DNA from: Sesamum alatum
Lineage: Eukaryota > Streptophyta > Magnoliopsida > Lamiales > Pedaliaceae
Reading direction: 5' to 3'
Assembly (NCBI GenBank): GCA_034509735.1
Contig: JACGWO010000012.1
Coordinates: 22,659,188 to 22,723,187, forward strand
DNA: 64,000 nt
Shown here: piece by piece, positions 36,062 through 55,668 of the stretch
Numbering within the stretch: the first letter of the stretch is position 1
Layout of the letters: every line of letters begins with the position of its first letter
Program-made: the position numbers and the translations under genes
The notes under the pieces: model-generated
What the model was told of the DNA's origin: nothing
The model's database searches: none
The model's input: the letters and a program-made list of their open reading frames with translations, nothing else

Positions 36062-37324
36062 TTGGGCGGTGGATTGTGTATGTTTATGAAGAAGATCTTC
36101 GAGAGGGAGATGAGAAATTGTAGCAGTCTTTTCATCAAAGGGAGGGTTTGTTGTTTTTGAAAATTTTAAAATGAACTTCGGTCTTAGTATTTAATCAATA
36201 GAGTCTGCATCTTTTTGACACTTGAAAATATTTGTCTATGGAAATTTATGAAATGGAATGATAAAACTATTGTGGAAAATAAAATGAGGAATGGATTTTG
36301 TGAAAGCTATGTACGGAATTGATAAATTTCGTTATTTATGACTGCATAAATTTTTTTAAAGTACGATAAATGTGGTGATAAAAAATAAATTAAATTATTT
36401 GATAATCAATTAAGAGATCTCAATTCATCATGACACATCAAATCAAGATAATTTTTTTGTGTAATGTTCGATTTGAACTCGCTTTAATTATAAAAATGGC
36501 AAACTATATATTAAATATTTAAACTATGTGGTTGTATTTATGTTCAATTAAATTAAAGCTCGTTATTAAAAAAATAAGAACAAAAGATCTGGTTTAAACT
36601 TTTGAGTAAAAATTGTGTGGAGTAAAAGTAATTTGGACATGTCAAACCATATCTGATTTCCTTACTTCCAGGCCTTATAATTCTTTTTAAGAAAGTTCAT
36701 TAAAATTTACAGATAATAATTTCGTATTTTTAGAAACGGAATAAGAAAAATCCTAAACTTGTTTCCAGGGGTAATAATATATAAGAGCAAGACATTCAAA
36801 GTTGATCGTCATGCATACCTGAGTTAATTACATTTTTGGTCCCTTAATATTAGGGCATTTTGTAGAAATAGTCATTCTTGGTCCCATTTGTAAAATATAG
36901 AACTGAAAAATGCAATAAATTCTGCATACCTTGTTTCTGATGGTCCATATACAAACCATCCACCTTGCGGTCCTTAGGTAATAGTAGTCAAAATGGCAGT
37001 ACCCAAATGCACTTCGAATAAGATTTCAGACGTCAACAAAATCAAATACAGATTATCTCAAAAGACATTGACAACCAACCCTTAAAATAAAATTTAAAAA
37101 CAAAGCAAATTAAAAAAAATGTAACTTTATGCTACAGTTACTGAACAAGAATGTTTTTTTTTGGGGGAGAATTTTCCTTAAATGAACCCTGACAAAATTG
37201 CTACACAAAATTGCGGATGTTCTTCCCTGGTGAGACGAAAAAAGACCTAACCGGGAACTTGACATAGATAAAAGGCACAAAAGTAACTGGAGAGGTATCT
37301 TTGTATGTACAGTTCCTGGTTGGG
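36062..37324. other. Spacer between the coiled-coil gene and the copine gene
   Basis: Holds the promoter/5' end of the coiled-coil gene and the 3' UTR of the copine gene (both minus). Around 36829-36900 a fragment with TTTGGTCCCTTAATATTAGG resembles the end of a TIR repeat. No further gene seen. Confidence 0.5.
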
Positions 37325-44382
<7,058 letters not shown>

Positions 44383-45004
44383 CGCCGGTATGACCTAGAT
44401 ACTGAAAAAAAAACCAAGTAAAATAGAGATATTTTAACTCAACTAGTCGCATATATATGTATATAGAGTCAGTCTGTCCAGCGAATTTCAAAGTAGAGAG
44501 AGAGAGAGAGACGGCGAAGCGCACAAAGAGATGAGGGGAGAGAGTAAGCAGTTACTGAGGACGGGCCCCACCTGTCTGCCTAATTTCGCTTTATTAATTT
44601 TTTTTAATTACGTAATTACATCGATATTTTAATAAATAAAATTTAATTAAAATTAATTCGCTCAATATATTATCATAATTAAAAATTATAACATAATAAA
44701 TTACAATAAATTCACATAAAGTGAGACAAGTACTCACATCTTTAGCGGAACTTAAACTCATGATATTAAATTAGTTCATAGGATCTCAACTTTGACCGTT
44801 ATGCTAAGAAACTATTGAATATTGATCTCTTTATTAATAGTTTGTCTGGTTGGGATGAAAAATTGGTGTATAAGAGAAGTGAAATTAAAAAGGAATGCAT
44901 AAAATTAAGTTTGATGTTTGGTTAGGGAGAATTGACAGAGATGAAGTAAAACTGGATATATATGAAACCCCACCGAGTCAATTTTGTTTCCGTTCAAATT
45001 TGGG
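44383..45004. other. Copine promoter/5' UTR region
   Basis: Contains a GA run (about 44493-44511) and a modestly GC-rich stretch upstream of the copine start, then AT-rich spacer. An intron may sit in the 5' UTR, since TTTTTTTTCAG precedes the start by about 20 nt. Confidence 0.45.
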
Positions 45005-45138
45005 CAGAAAAATAAAAATATAAGGCCAAAAGACAAAAAAGTACATTTTTTATTTTTATTTACTCTATTATCAGAAAAATAAAAATATAAGGCCAAAAGA
45101 CAAAAAAGTACATTTTTTATTTTTATTTACTCTATTAT
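45005..45138. repeat. 67 bp perfect tandem duplication
   Basis: Two identical adjacent 67 bp units (45005-45071 and 45072-45138) beginning CAGAAAAATAAAAATATAAG. Recent duplication in spacer DNA. Confidence 0.9.
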
Positions 45139-46905
45139 CCATATATATAATTTCCCTCTCTTTTTCTTTTCTCATTCCTATTGATAATATCGGTACATAA
45201 TTTTTGAGAAAATATACTCAAATGACTAATAGAGGGTTGATGTTTGAATTCAATTTCTTTATTTGGGTGCATCGATTTTTTTATTTTATTTAAATTGAAT
45301 AACTTAGAATAAATAAACAATATAATTTTGATGAATATTTTTATTAATAACAAATATTCATCGATGAATATTTTTACTTATAAGTTTTTTCTAATTTTTA
45401 ACATATTAAAATTATTTTAGTATAATATTAACCTTTTATTTTTTAAAACCAAATAAAGAAAAAGGGTTAATTAGTAAAGTTACAAAAATTAATCTTTTAT
45501 TTTCAATCTATTTTCCTCGTACCAATTAGTGAAAAGTATTTGAGATTTACTCTCCTTTCAATCATACCAAATAATTTAAAGGAAAACTATTATTATTTTC
45601 CTCTTCCTTGCCTTTTCACTTGAACCAAAAAAACCCTTAGTTGAGAAGTTGTTTTGAAAAAAATAATAATAATTTTGAAATACCACAAATCGCATTTGGA
45701 ACGATTAATCTGAATTTTGCTAAGAATTTAAAATGAATGACTTTTGAATTGTTTTCAATTTCTAATTCATATATTTAATGTTTTGTATTTATAAAAATTT
45801 AAGTAAGAATTAGTTTTAGGAGATTTTAAAAGGATTTACATTGACTAAGTAGTAATTGGGCAGAATTATTAAAGTATTGCTTGATATTTGGGAATTGTAA
45901 TTTACATTTTAGTAATTTTTGGTTTCAACTTTTTCATAATCACTAGTTTAAGTAAAATATAGTAGCTTTTTCATAAGATTTATTACATGATCGATATCGA
46001 TTTAAATTGAATCTGTGTATAATAGTAAACGCGTGACTTGATTATAATCAGTGATTTTGATTCATTTTGTATTTTTGACGGGGTTGTAGCGACTAACGCA
46101 CCCTTTGGTTTGTAATTTTTGGCTTAAGTGAGTATTCAACAATTCAACTGAGTTTATAAACTCTTTGCAATATTTTTAAAACATCTACAATATATTATAA
46201 AGTGTTTGGTAGATTTTTTTTAAAAAAATGTAGTTTATAAATTCAAAAATAAAATGTCAGGATGTAAAAAAAATAGTAAATTGAGCTAGCGATAATTACA
46301 GACAAACAACTCTTATAAAACATACTAATGTCCACACATTACCGAATTTAAATTCATGACCTAATGAGCATGAAGTATCAACTTCGCCAACATATCATGA
46401 ACTTAGTAGTTACGTTTTACGTTTTTTACAGATATATTTAATATTTATAATTTATTTTGAAATTTCACATGTGCAAGGGTGATGGGTGCTTTATTTATCA
46501 CATGCTATGTCATCACATTCTACTATATAATAATTCAATTATGCTCAATTAATTTACATATATATATGTATCATTTTAAATATTTTGGTACAGCACATAT
46601 ATGTTTATTTGGTAGATTCCATTCGGATCCACATCTAAAACCAACCAGATTTTATGGATCTCAAGGTCTAAATTACTTAATTAATTAAGTGTAGGCTCTA
46701 GACTCTATATCTTATGCATTTAGCCTAGCCTAATTTAAATTTTAAGCCAAATTAAATCCCAGTTTAATTGGATTATTCTACAATTATAATAAAGTATTAG
46801 CTGTTATATTACACAGGATTGGTATTTTTTTTAATTATTCATCTTCTTGATATAATGATACTGGAAAAATAAAGTTGATAAATCATTTTAAGAAAAGATT
46901 TATTT
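45139..46905. other. AT-rich spacer
   Basis: No gene. A fragment around 46090-46230 (CACCCTTTGGTTTG, GTTTATAAACTC, AAGTGTTTGGTAGA) belongs to the dispersed family seen near 31.2 and 11.6 kb. Confidence 0.5.
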
Positions 46906-47387
46906 GGAAAAATGCAATTTTGGTCCAGTTTGCTAGAGGCGGTGGCACTTTTAGTCAAGGCGTTTCTCAAAATAGCATTCAAGGACTGTATGTTTGAAAA
47001 AGTGGCAATTTTGGTCTAAATTACCCTAATTTGGCCGGGAAAAATCACGTGAGCCGTGCGTGAGGTGGTGAAATTGGGGATTTGCACACATGTCTGGCCA
47101 ACTTATACGCGTGGCATTTTTTTTAAAAAAAATATTACGTGGCACAGCTGACGTGGAAAAATAACCACATCAGCCATGCCACATAAACAAAAGGGGGCCA
47201 ATCAGCATATTAGAGGAAAAATAAGACAACACATGATAAAGGCGTGTTGTCTTCTTCCTCGAGGATGAAAAAAAACCCCAAATCGTGAAATCCCTAACGT
47301 GCGATTTGGAGAGTGCGATTTGGAGCCTGCGATTTGGAGAGTCCAGAGTTCGTCGTGAAGCGTTCTTGCCAGATTCCTGCTGAGATG

Positions 47388-49422
47388 GTGATGATTCGTG
47401 CTGAGAGGCATCTGAAGATGCCTCCCCCTGCCTACTGTAAGTGCTTCCCCCAAAATATATTTCTTGTTTGTGTTGCAAAGAATGTACATATGTGCTTAGT
47501 TGTCTGTTTGGGTATATATTTATAAGAAGATGCGTATTTGAATATTGTATTGATGGTCCCCCATGTCCCCCCATGTGCGAAAGAATCTGACTTTTGTGTT
47601 TTTTTCAAGTTTTTTTTTTGCTTTTGTATAAATTTATATACCCACCGTGTGGGGTATGAGAATATACTTTATTCTGTTGAATATTTCTTATTTTTTACAT
47701 GGTTTTGGTTGGGTTGGTTTTGTATTTTTTGATGCTCAAAATATAGAAAAGATAGTTGTTTATTTATTGTTGTATCTTCTCTAATTTACAGACCCCAACA
47801 CTCAAAGCCTAACAGTTGCAGTATACTCTGGTGGTGAACTTAGAAACTTGCCCGTAGCTACTTGTATTGGTGGAACGCTTAAAAATTTGATTATGTTAAT
47901 GGGTCACGTATGAACAAGAGAACTTTGGACTGTACTGCAGAAAAATGTGGAATATCAGTGGAGGGGATAAGATATTACATAATAAAAAATGGTGGATTTA
48001 AGTTGTTGTATAGTGATGAGGATATACTAGAACAAGCTTCGAACCACTTGGAAAGTAGGAAGTTTACAGTCTATATCGAGCAAAATCCTCCACAACCCGA
48101 GGAGGTGGCTGTGGAATGTGGTTTGGGTAAGGAGAAGGGAAAGAAACATGTTAGTGATAGTAATGATTTTGAATTCCTTGGGTCAGAAATATGAAAACCA
48201 GTTGGCTAAGTGAACTTTTTTGCAAGACTTCAAATCTGATTCAAAAAGAAATGTAAAGGGGTGGAGAGTGGACATTATGAATCAGCTTAGGTGTCATATA
48301 TCTAGAGATCAAGCATACCGAGCTAAGAGAGAGGCCTTGAAAAAGCTTGAAGGGAGTCCAGAGTATCAATTTAGTAAACTGTGGGATTATGCTGAAGAGT
48401 TGAGAAAAACAAATGCTGGTTTCACAGTTATTTTGGGAGTCAATGATGATAATGGGGAAAACAGATTTGAAAAGTTCTATGTTTGCTTCAATGCTATGAA
48501 GCAAGGTTTCCTGGCAGGTTGTAGGCCTATTATAGGGGTGGATGGCTGTCACTTGAAAGGGCCACATGGAGGAATATCACTATCTGCAGTTGGGGTAGAC
48601 CCAAACAACAATCTTTACCCCATTGCATACGCAGTTGTCCAAAGGGAAACAGAGATACATGGGAGTGGTTCCTGACTGTCTTGAAACAAGACTTGAACAT
48701 TCGAAGGATGGTGAATTCACTTTTATGCAACAATCAGGAATTGAGGACATAGAAGTGGATGGCATCAATACAGACCACACTGCATTACATAGTGGGAAGG
48801 TTAGTAATGATTGAGTCCCTGTAGACTGTTTTCACATTTATTGACAACATTTCTCATTCTTTATTATTCTGTTTTTATGGACAGAAAAGAGCTGCATCTT
48901 AAGCAATCCAAGGCCTAGAAAAATCATATAAATATGTGGACCAAAGTAGAGTAAGTTAATAAACCTGTCAATTTGTGGTCCCAGTGTTAGTATTTTTTTA
49001 TTGAATTTTGGTATACTTTTTTGTAGGTTAATGTGGTTGTTTCAGAGACTAAAGCCAACATCCAGCAACCTGTTTTACCTCCAATCGTTCCAGACGAAGT
49101 GACTAATCAAGCTGAAGGTAGTACTGAAAACATGAGCCAAACCATTCTGACTGAACCAGGGCCTCATGGGACTCAAGTCTCTCAGCAAGGGCCATCAATG
49201 TACGAACAATTGCAAATGGGCCAAAACACAATGCCCATGCCCCCACAGACATCTTTGCAGCCAAGACTGAACATAAGGGTGCCTCCCCCAATGACTGGTC
49301 AAACATTCATGCCATGTTTTTCAAACAAACCAGTTAATCCAGTTTCCAAGACTATTATTCAAGAGCATGGCCAAAAGTTTGTAGAGCTCTCCAAATGGCC
49401 TACCAGTGCAAAGAAAAAGTAG
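47388..49422 (+). pseudogene. MULE transposase, frameshifted and internally deleted
   Basis: Fragments in order: exon-like start at 47388; an N-terminal PB1-like stretch after a splice acceptor near 47791 (VAVYSGGELRNLPVA, then 47910-48194 with GISVEGIRYYIIKNGGFKLL); and the core at 48220-48675 (NVKGWRVDIMNQLRCHISRD, QAYRAKREALKKLEGS, CRPIIGVDGCHLKGPHGG, LYPIAYAVVQRE). The Asp in GVDGCHLKG is the first catalytic DDE residue. Near 48650 a frameshift moves TWEWFLTVLKQDLNI to another frame. After that the remaining catalytic residues and SWIM zinc finger are missing, and the sequence resumes with a Pro/Gln-rich tail (49033-49422). The zinc-knuckle region expected between 48194 and 48220 is also absent. 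The gene cannot make an active transposase. Confidence 0.85.
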
Positions 49423-50004
49423 CATGTTGATGGTTTCAAACCAGTTTTTTGTGGATATTTTCTATATTATCTTGGTATGAATAGTAATTTGGAAATTGCT
49501 ACCAGATTCAAAGAAAAAGTTGATGTTTTTGTTTATATGGAAACTGTTGTAGTGCACTATGGAATTTTTTGGTGGTTTGTTGATATATTTGGTAGGCATA
49601 GTACTTTTTGGCATAGTGGTTGGTGAACTAGGTTGGTTGGCATATGTCTCTGTATTTTGCAGACTTTGTTTTGGAATCAATGCAATAGCCAATTGATGTT
49701 TTTCTTAGTTGCTCAATCTTTTTGGCGTATGTGCTGTCATTGTTTTATCATCCAATAATTAGAATATTCATAACAATACACAAATAGATAATATGACCCC
49801 AACAATGTAAATTGTTAATTCATAACATTGAAATTCTCAAACAATTACAATATTCCAGGAACAAGGCTCCAATACAATACACCAACAAGGGTAAAAGTAT
49901 AATATTCCACCAACAAGGCTCTAATACAATATTCAACCAACCCTACAATACACAACATACACAAAGTAAACACCCTTCAATGAAGTAGAGTAATTCACAA
50001 AGTA

Positions 50005-50461
50005 TTACACTTTCCCATCCACCATCTTTACCTTCTTCAAGCCTCTGCAACTGTCACCCTTCTTCATACAAAAACTAAAGCAGAGCCATATGCAGAACAA
50101 ACAGGCCAAAACTGATATACAAAGCAACTTCATTAACCTTGCATTACATTTTTTTAGCTTCAAATTTTCACGTTCCATTTCATTTTTTCTCCTCAACAGA
50201 CCCGGAATTATTGCATGTGCCCTCCTACACATAGGAGGGTCTTCCCAATCGAAAAAACCGCACCCACCTCTCTACAACCAGCAACAATTCGTCAAAAATG
50301 GAAAACAAAAATTTGAGTCGTACACGAAAATAAAAGAAGGGAGAAGTAGTCTTACATTATAATCCCTACAAGAGTAGAATCTCCTTCCTGGATTCATCTC
50401 GGTCCAAGAGGTGCAAAGTACTGATCTCCTTGCATTCCACGGCCCCAGTAACAGTAGACAT
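50005..50461 (-). pseudogene. GRF-type zinc-finger protein carried by the MULE (frameshifted)
   Basis: Two exons: 50461-50356 and 50271-50005. Exon 1 starts MSTVTGAVECK, then a small deletion shifts frame; in the shifted frame RSVLCTSWTEMNPGRRFYSC then RDYN follows, and exon 2 continues in phase with RGGCGFFDWEDPPMCRRAHA, IIPGLLRRKNEMERENLKLK and a C-terminal hydrophobic segment (LCISVLACLFCIWLCFSFC). This is the GRF zinc finger plus coiled-coil plus membrane-anchor layout of the plant At4g04775-like group. The likely cause is loss of about 4 nt around the second zinc Cys, since CxCG is interrupted. It lies inside the transposon, opposite to the transposase. Its role in the element is unknown. 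Confidence 0.75.
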
Positions 50462-50898
50462 CTTCACACCTTGGCCAATGTCACCTTCGATCGACAGTCT
50501 CACCTGCAATACACGTTTTTTTCTTCACACTATTTAGGGTTAGGGTTATTCAGGCAATGAATTTTGGGGGATTTGGGGGGAAATCGGCTCTTATAACTTT
50601 ATACTGGCCCCTTTTGTTTATGTGGCATGGCTGACGTGGTTATTTTTCCACGTCAGTTGTGCCACGTAATATTTTTTTAAAAAAAATGCCACATGTATAA
50701 GTTGGCCGGACATGTGTGCAAATCTTCAATTTCACCACCTCACGCACGCCTCACATGATTTTTTCCGGCCAAATTAGGGTAATTTGGACCAAAATTGCCA
50801 CTTTTTCAAACATACAATCCTTAAATGCTATTTTGAGAAACGCCTGGACTAAAAGTGCCACCGCCCCTAACAAACTAGACCAAAATTGCATTTTTCCC

Positions 50899-51305
50899 AA
50901 ATTTATTTTAGTTTTCATTATGTATATTGTTGGAGTGTGGAGTTCGACACGTCTTTGCATTTAGACCAATTATTGCAAATTGCATAGGACAGGGACCCTT
51001 TGCCCCAAGGGAGGGTTCAAAAGTGACCCTTGAAATTTTTTTCTTCATATACATCTTATTATTTGGGGTAAATTTATAATTTATAATGTTTATTGGACAT
51101 TTTAATATATATATATATATATATATTAATAAATAATAATTTAAGGATGGTTGTCTGTTGTAATTTGTACGAAATTTTATCCTAATAAGAGGTAATTTGA
51201 ACTATCATAGAAGTATAAATCTTGTTGGCACGCGGTTAACTTCTTTTACTTATATATTTCACTAATAATTATCTTGTAAATTCCAAATATATATTAATGT
51301 TGACA
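50899..51305. other. AT-rich spacer with (AT)n
   Basis: No gene. An (AT)n tract lies at about 51103-51126. Confidence 0.5.
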
Positions 51306-51445
51306 GGTGTGCCACAACCAAGAGTTTGGATGACTTATAAGTATCAAAGCCGTCTTTCGCTTGCGATGGGCCTTTACAAGATGAAATTGTGAAATTAGAA
51401 AGCCAGAGCGAGCAGACAATACCTCACATCACAGGGCTTGATAAT
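51306..51445 (+). mobile_element. Degenerate copy of the TRIM-like LTR
   Basis: Words such as GGATGACTTATAAGTATCAAAG, CAGACAATACCTC and CAGGGCTTGAT parallel the two 177 bp repeats at 53566 and 54391 (GAGTGGCTTATAAGTCTCAAG, AATAGCACCTCGCG, GGGCGCTGATC). Diverged, borders approximate. Confidence 0.4.
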
Positions 51446-52015
51446 TGTGTCACAGGCTATAGCAGTCAGAGTCGTCTATAGTGACAAAGCCATATACCCT
51501 TCCCAAACCCTTCGTTTGGGGTTTGATGATACTAACATACATCCAACATCAATTGCAAGCGAGAACTTACACAGCTTACAAATCCCAATATTCTTCTCCC
51601 TACAAAACACATTTTTAGTACAAAATCATTTAAAATTCGTAGCACTATATCACTAATTGACCTAAAAAAAACAAAGAATCAAAGTAGACATAAATATGAT
51701 GACAACATTCACAAACATGCCATATAATTATGAATATGTAATTAATAGAGAAAAACAATTAATAGCTATTATGAGAAGGCGGCGAATTATAAATTTTATC
51801 AAGACTTTGGAAAAGTAAGGAGAAATATTTAGATTAATTAAGCCACTATGCAAATGCTTTAGGAGACATTAGCTACTTTTTGGGTCACTTTTGGTTACTG
51901 TTATTATAACATTTCATGCTCTACTTTGATCACTTTGTAACTATTCTTCTACACATATCATATCTACCTAACCTCACCCTTTTTAAAGGGTGTTAATTTA
52001 TTAATATTGTTGTTG

Positions 52016-52050
<35 letters not shown>

Positions 52051-52785
52051 AAAAAATATGGAATTTGGGTTAGAAAAAATTTATTTGACCTATAATAAGT
52101 TAATCATGAGTAAATATAATTTTTCATTCAATATTTTTGTTAATAATAATAAATTTAGTAAGTTTTGCTTAATGGATGAATTTATTTGTTAGACGGAAAC
52201 ACGTCGGGCACACCTCAAGATGCATTTGGGTCGGGCTTGGCCAACCCAGTCCATGACCGAATTGATCCAATAGAATGTGGATTGGTCCAGCCCAAGCCCG
52301 ATTGGGATCGAGGTGTTCTTGGACCGGTTCAAGTTTCGATACCTAGGACCAACCCAACCTAGTGGCCCACGACCACTTGGTTCAAGGCCGGGCCTGGATT
52401 GGGCTTGTTGAACCATTTTTTTTTCTTTCAATAATAAATGGCATATAATATTTATTTTATTCTTTTCTCTAGTAGATTTTTTATACTTTTGAAATGCTAA
52501 ATCTTTTTATCTTTATTGTTCCTAAATTTTTAGTGTATTAAATTTATTAATATTCTTCATTCATTTTTTTCAAGTGTACTTTAAGTTCTTTTTGGATTTG
52601 TTATTATTTAAGTTTATTATTGTAAGTGTGTTAGTCAAATTATTATACAAGTTTACTATATAGTCTTAATTATATTTTTATAGTCATTAATTTTTGTGTG
52701 ATTTAATTAATTAATTATTTATTTCATAAGACTGCCATAAATTAAAGTAATTGTTTAAAAGTAACACCTCAAATTCATAAAAAAA
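51446..52785. other. Spacer with (TA)n and a GC-rich fragment
   Basis: A (TA)n tract lies at about 52018-52047. A GC-rich stretch (52195-52420) with repeated GGGCTTGG and CCAACCCA words looks like part of a decayed hAT-type or other transposon. No supported gene. Confidence 0.4.
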
Positions 52786-53030
52786 GGAATTAATCACACT
52801 CTCCTGAAATGTGTGTAATTACACGTAGACCCCCTATATTTTGAAAAAGTACATCTAGCACCCATGAGGTTTTTTTTTCGTCTAACAAATAGCTCTCTCC
52901 GTTAGTCAATTCACCTAATTTGTTGATATTAACAAAAAAAAAAAAAACTGAATAAAAAATCAATGTTTACCTTCGATTAACTTATTATTAACTAATTGTA
53001 GGTCAAACAAATTTTTGATGATTCAAGAAT
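52786..53030. mobile_element. Truncated TIR element related to 28155-29011
   Basis: Starts GGAATTAATCACACTCTCC and has internal ATTACACGTAGACCCCC and CGTCTAACAAATAG, matching the layout of the 857 bp element. No right TIR was found. Confidence 0.45.
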
Positions 53031-53565
53031 TCTATTATAAGCAGAAATAATTAACAATATTTTTTTTTTAAAAAAAGAAGCAAGATATGCCCCATGTTGA
53101 AAGACAATAATGGAGAAATTTTAAATAAAAATTGTGGGGGCCCTCATTTTAAATAAAGAGGAATGGAGGGCCTCATTTAAAAATATTTAACTGTACGCCA
53201 TTGCATGGATCATCATCATCTCTATCTCTCTTTTAGTCTCCCAATGCTGATTCTTGCTGTAAATATAAAATAAAATAAATCCATGCATGATTCCATGACT
53301 AAGCTTAATTATTGGTAGTAGTTAATAAAATAATTTTCATGTTCCATTGTGTAAAATACAATTTATTCTTTCATGGATTTATGCATAAATAATCAAGTTA
53401 ATATGTGGGTGTGTGTTGGGATGTTCCAATCTATTAGTAATTAAAGGAAATATAACCAAAATACCTTTTGAAATAATTAGAAATGGAAGTTATTTGATTA
53501 ATTAATTTATACTTTAAATAAAGCGATTCAAGACCAACCTAAATATTAATTATATTATAATGTGA

Positions 53566-54567
53566 TGATGTAGCCAAGCGTCCCATATTGATTGCAAACG
53601 AGGAGCTTGAGTGGCTTATAAGTCTCAAGACCTCCTCTACCTAGCGAAATATTTTTTCATGACAAAACCGTGAGGCCCATATGTAGGCAAAGCGAATAGC
53701 ACCTCGCGCAACGGGGCGCTGATCAAGTCGCAAGCCGCATCATTTGGTGCCGTTTGTGAAAATAGAATGCAGATATTTGGAACGCATGTACCACTTACCA
53801 AGTTCCAAATATTTCCTTCTTTAATATTTAGAACTTAGGAGGCAATTGATATGAAAAGCACAACTAGTCAAACAATATTTATTAGGAGCTTTGATATGCA
53901 TCCCATCATTTTGACTAGTCAAGGAATGGAAGAATGAATCTTTGGATAGAGGAGCGATCCTTGGAATTGGAGCTCCATCCATAAAACTCAAGTATTAAAG
54001 AGGACTCAAGGAGAAGACCGTTTAGCCCCCTTAAGGGTTTTCCATTTATGTCCATCTTCAAAGATAAGAGGGGCAAAATAGTCAAAAGGCCACACTTACC
54101 TTATTTAAGTTGATAGTATAAAAAGGAGCCCGTCTCCTCACTTTAGAAGGGGAGAAACCATTGTTGAACCATTTTTAATTCATAGAAACCTTTACGAAAA
54201 GGAGATTGTAACTATCATGGATCAATTATAACGTATCGGTGATTATATCCACATCTTTTATAAAATTGAAGTCATTTTTATTCGATTTAGTTGATTATTA
54301 CATAAATTGATATTTGTGCAATATCAACTTGACGTCTTTTGTGGGAACGAAGCCATGTATCCGTCCTAAGTCCCTCGTCTGGAGAGCTGATGATGTAGGC
54401 AAGCGTCCCACATTGGTTAGATACGAGAAACTTGAGTGGTTAATAAACCCCAAGACCTCCTATCCATAGCGAGGCGCCTTTTCAATCCAAAACCGTGAGG
54501 CTCGTATGTAGCCAAAGTAGATAATATCTCGTGCAATAGAATATCGATCAAGTCGCAAGCCGTATCA
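53566..54567 (+). mobile_element. Two 177 bp direct LTR-like repeats (TRIM-like) enclosing another LTR
   Basis: The repeats are 53566-53742 and 54391-54567: same length, same orientation, both TGATGTAG...ATCA, and similar along their length (GCAAGCGTCCC or CCAAGCGTCCC, CAAGACCTCCT, AAACCGTGAGGC, GATCAAGTCGCAAGCCG). The first is followed by TTTGGTGCCGTTTGTG, which resembles a primer-binding site. This fits a terminal-repeat retrotransposon in miniature, or two related solo LTRs. No matching 5 bp target duplication was seen. Confidence 0.55.
53847..54326 (+). mobile_element. 480 bp LTR nested between the TRIM-like repeats
   Basis: Ends are inverted (TGATAT...ATATCA). A TATA box with R-like start, GTATAAAAAGGAGCCCGTC, lies near 54115, and CGTCTTTTGTGGGAACG, a Gypsy-like primer-binding region, follows the right end. 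No coding sequence. Confidence 0.5.
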
Positions 54568-55668
54568 GAATGGTTAACCAAACCAACTAACCTTGAATGG
54601 AAATTTTTTTAATTGGAGAGCATTACTATACTTGTAAAGGCTCACTACTTGTACACATATTTATGGTTGAAAAACAAATTGAATTATTTGATACTTGACT
54701 ATCAATCATAAAAAACTTATTTAGTGTTGATGTTTCAAACATAACAATTCCTAAATATAGCTTGAACTTGACTCGACCAAAACTCAACTAGATCATTAAA
54801 AAATTAATAATACATATCAAATGAATGAGTTATCGGCTCAATTCATATTCCACTCGAGTAAACATAATTTTACAATTTCAAATAAATTTAAAAGTAATTA
54901 TTCAATTCGACTCAATTTATTTACACTATAAATGCAACTTTTAAGAATTTTTAGCCTCCAAATCTATCCCAAATTGCAATTCTAAAAGATGTATGGTAAA
55001 GTCAAGGTTGAAGTGAAGGAGAAGGACTAGAAAGGCCAAGAGTCAACTAATACGGGGCTAAAGTCCAATTTGGCGTGAATGATGGGGTGGGGAACAAATA
55101 TCCATGCACTTTCCCCCACTTCTGTACGCCTTATGATTATGTTTAGATTTATGTTTCAATGTAACTCTAGGTCAAATGAAACTTTTCCACAGTTTTAATT
55201 ATTAAAAATTCTAATTTAGTCCGAATTTAATAAATTTAAAATTATTTAAAAACCTCCAATTTTTAGTCAATTCAACAGTTGCTCAAACAATTTTAAGTTT
55301 TTCATGTAACAAAGGCAACAAAAAGTGGTCATAAGACAGAAGCATCATCTTCTGCACAATTAGAGAATAAAGATTCATCTTAATAAGAACACAAAATGAA
55401 TATATAATTAAAATAGACTACAAGTCTTTAGAAATGTTGGATTTCTTCATCACTAAAAGCCAGAAACAGGACTTGGATAAAAATCAGCACAGAGCAGAAA
55501 CTACTTCTATATAATCCATACATGTTTTATGAATCAAAACTTTACAGGAAATGTCAGATAAATAGAACAACTATGGACGGGACTGAAAGATCGGTGTATT
55601 TCAGAAAGCCTGCATAGTCCCATAAAAATTTCACAGGCTGAAGGAGTCTTGATCAAGTCGATATTAAC
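54568..55668. other. Spacer downstream of TAF5
   Basis: AT-rich, with no gene seen. The part near 55580-55668 is probably TAF5 3' UTR (minus strand). Confidence 0.5.

Larger units (their letters stand above)
46906..50898 (+). mobile_element. Mutator-like element (MULE) with roughly 300 bp TIRs, about 4.0 kb
   Basis: The left TIR starts GGAAAAATGCAATTTTGGTC at 46906; the right TIR in reverse starts GGGAAAAATGCAATTTTGGT at 50898. The TIRs run in parallel for about 300 bp (to about 47210 and from about 50600), including GGCGGTGGCACTTTTAGTC and TGCACACATGTC. Flanks GATTTATTT (46897-46905) and AAATTTATT (from 50899) form an imperfect 9-10 bp duplication. Inside lie a transposase gene on the plus strand with an internal deletion and a GRF zinc-finger gene on the minus strand. 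The TIRs remain very alike, so the insertion looks fairly young although the coding parts are broken. Confidence 0.88.

Noticed and set aside
52189..52431. 80-codon minus-strand open frame rich in Gly, Pro and Arg
   Set aside because: Comes from a repeated GC-rich transposon-like fragment; no start context or family match.
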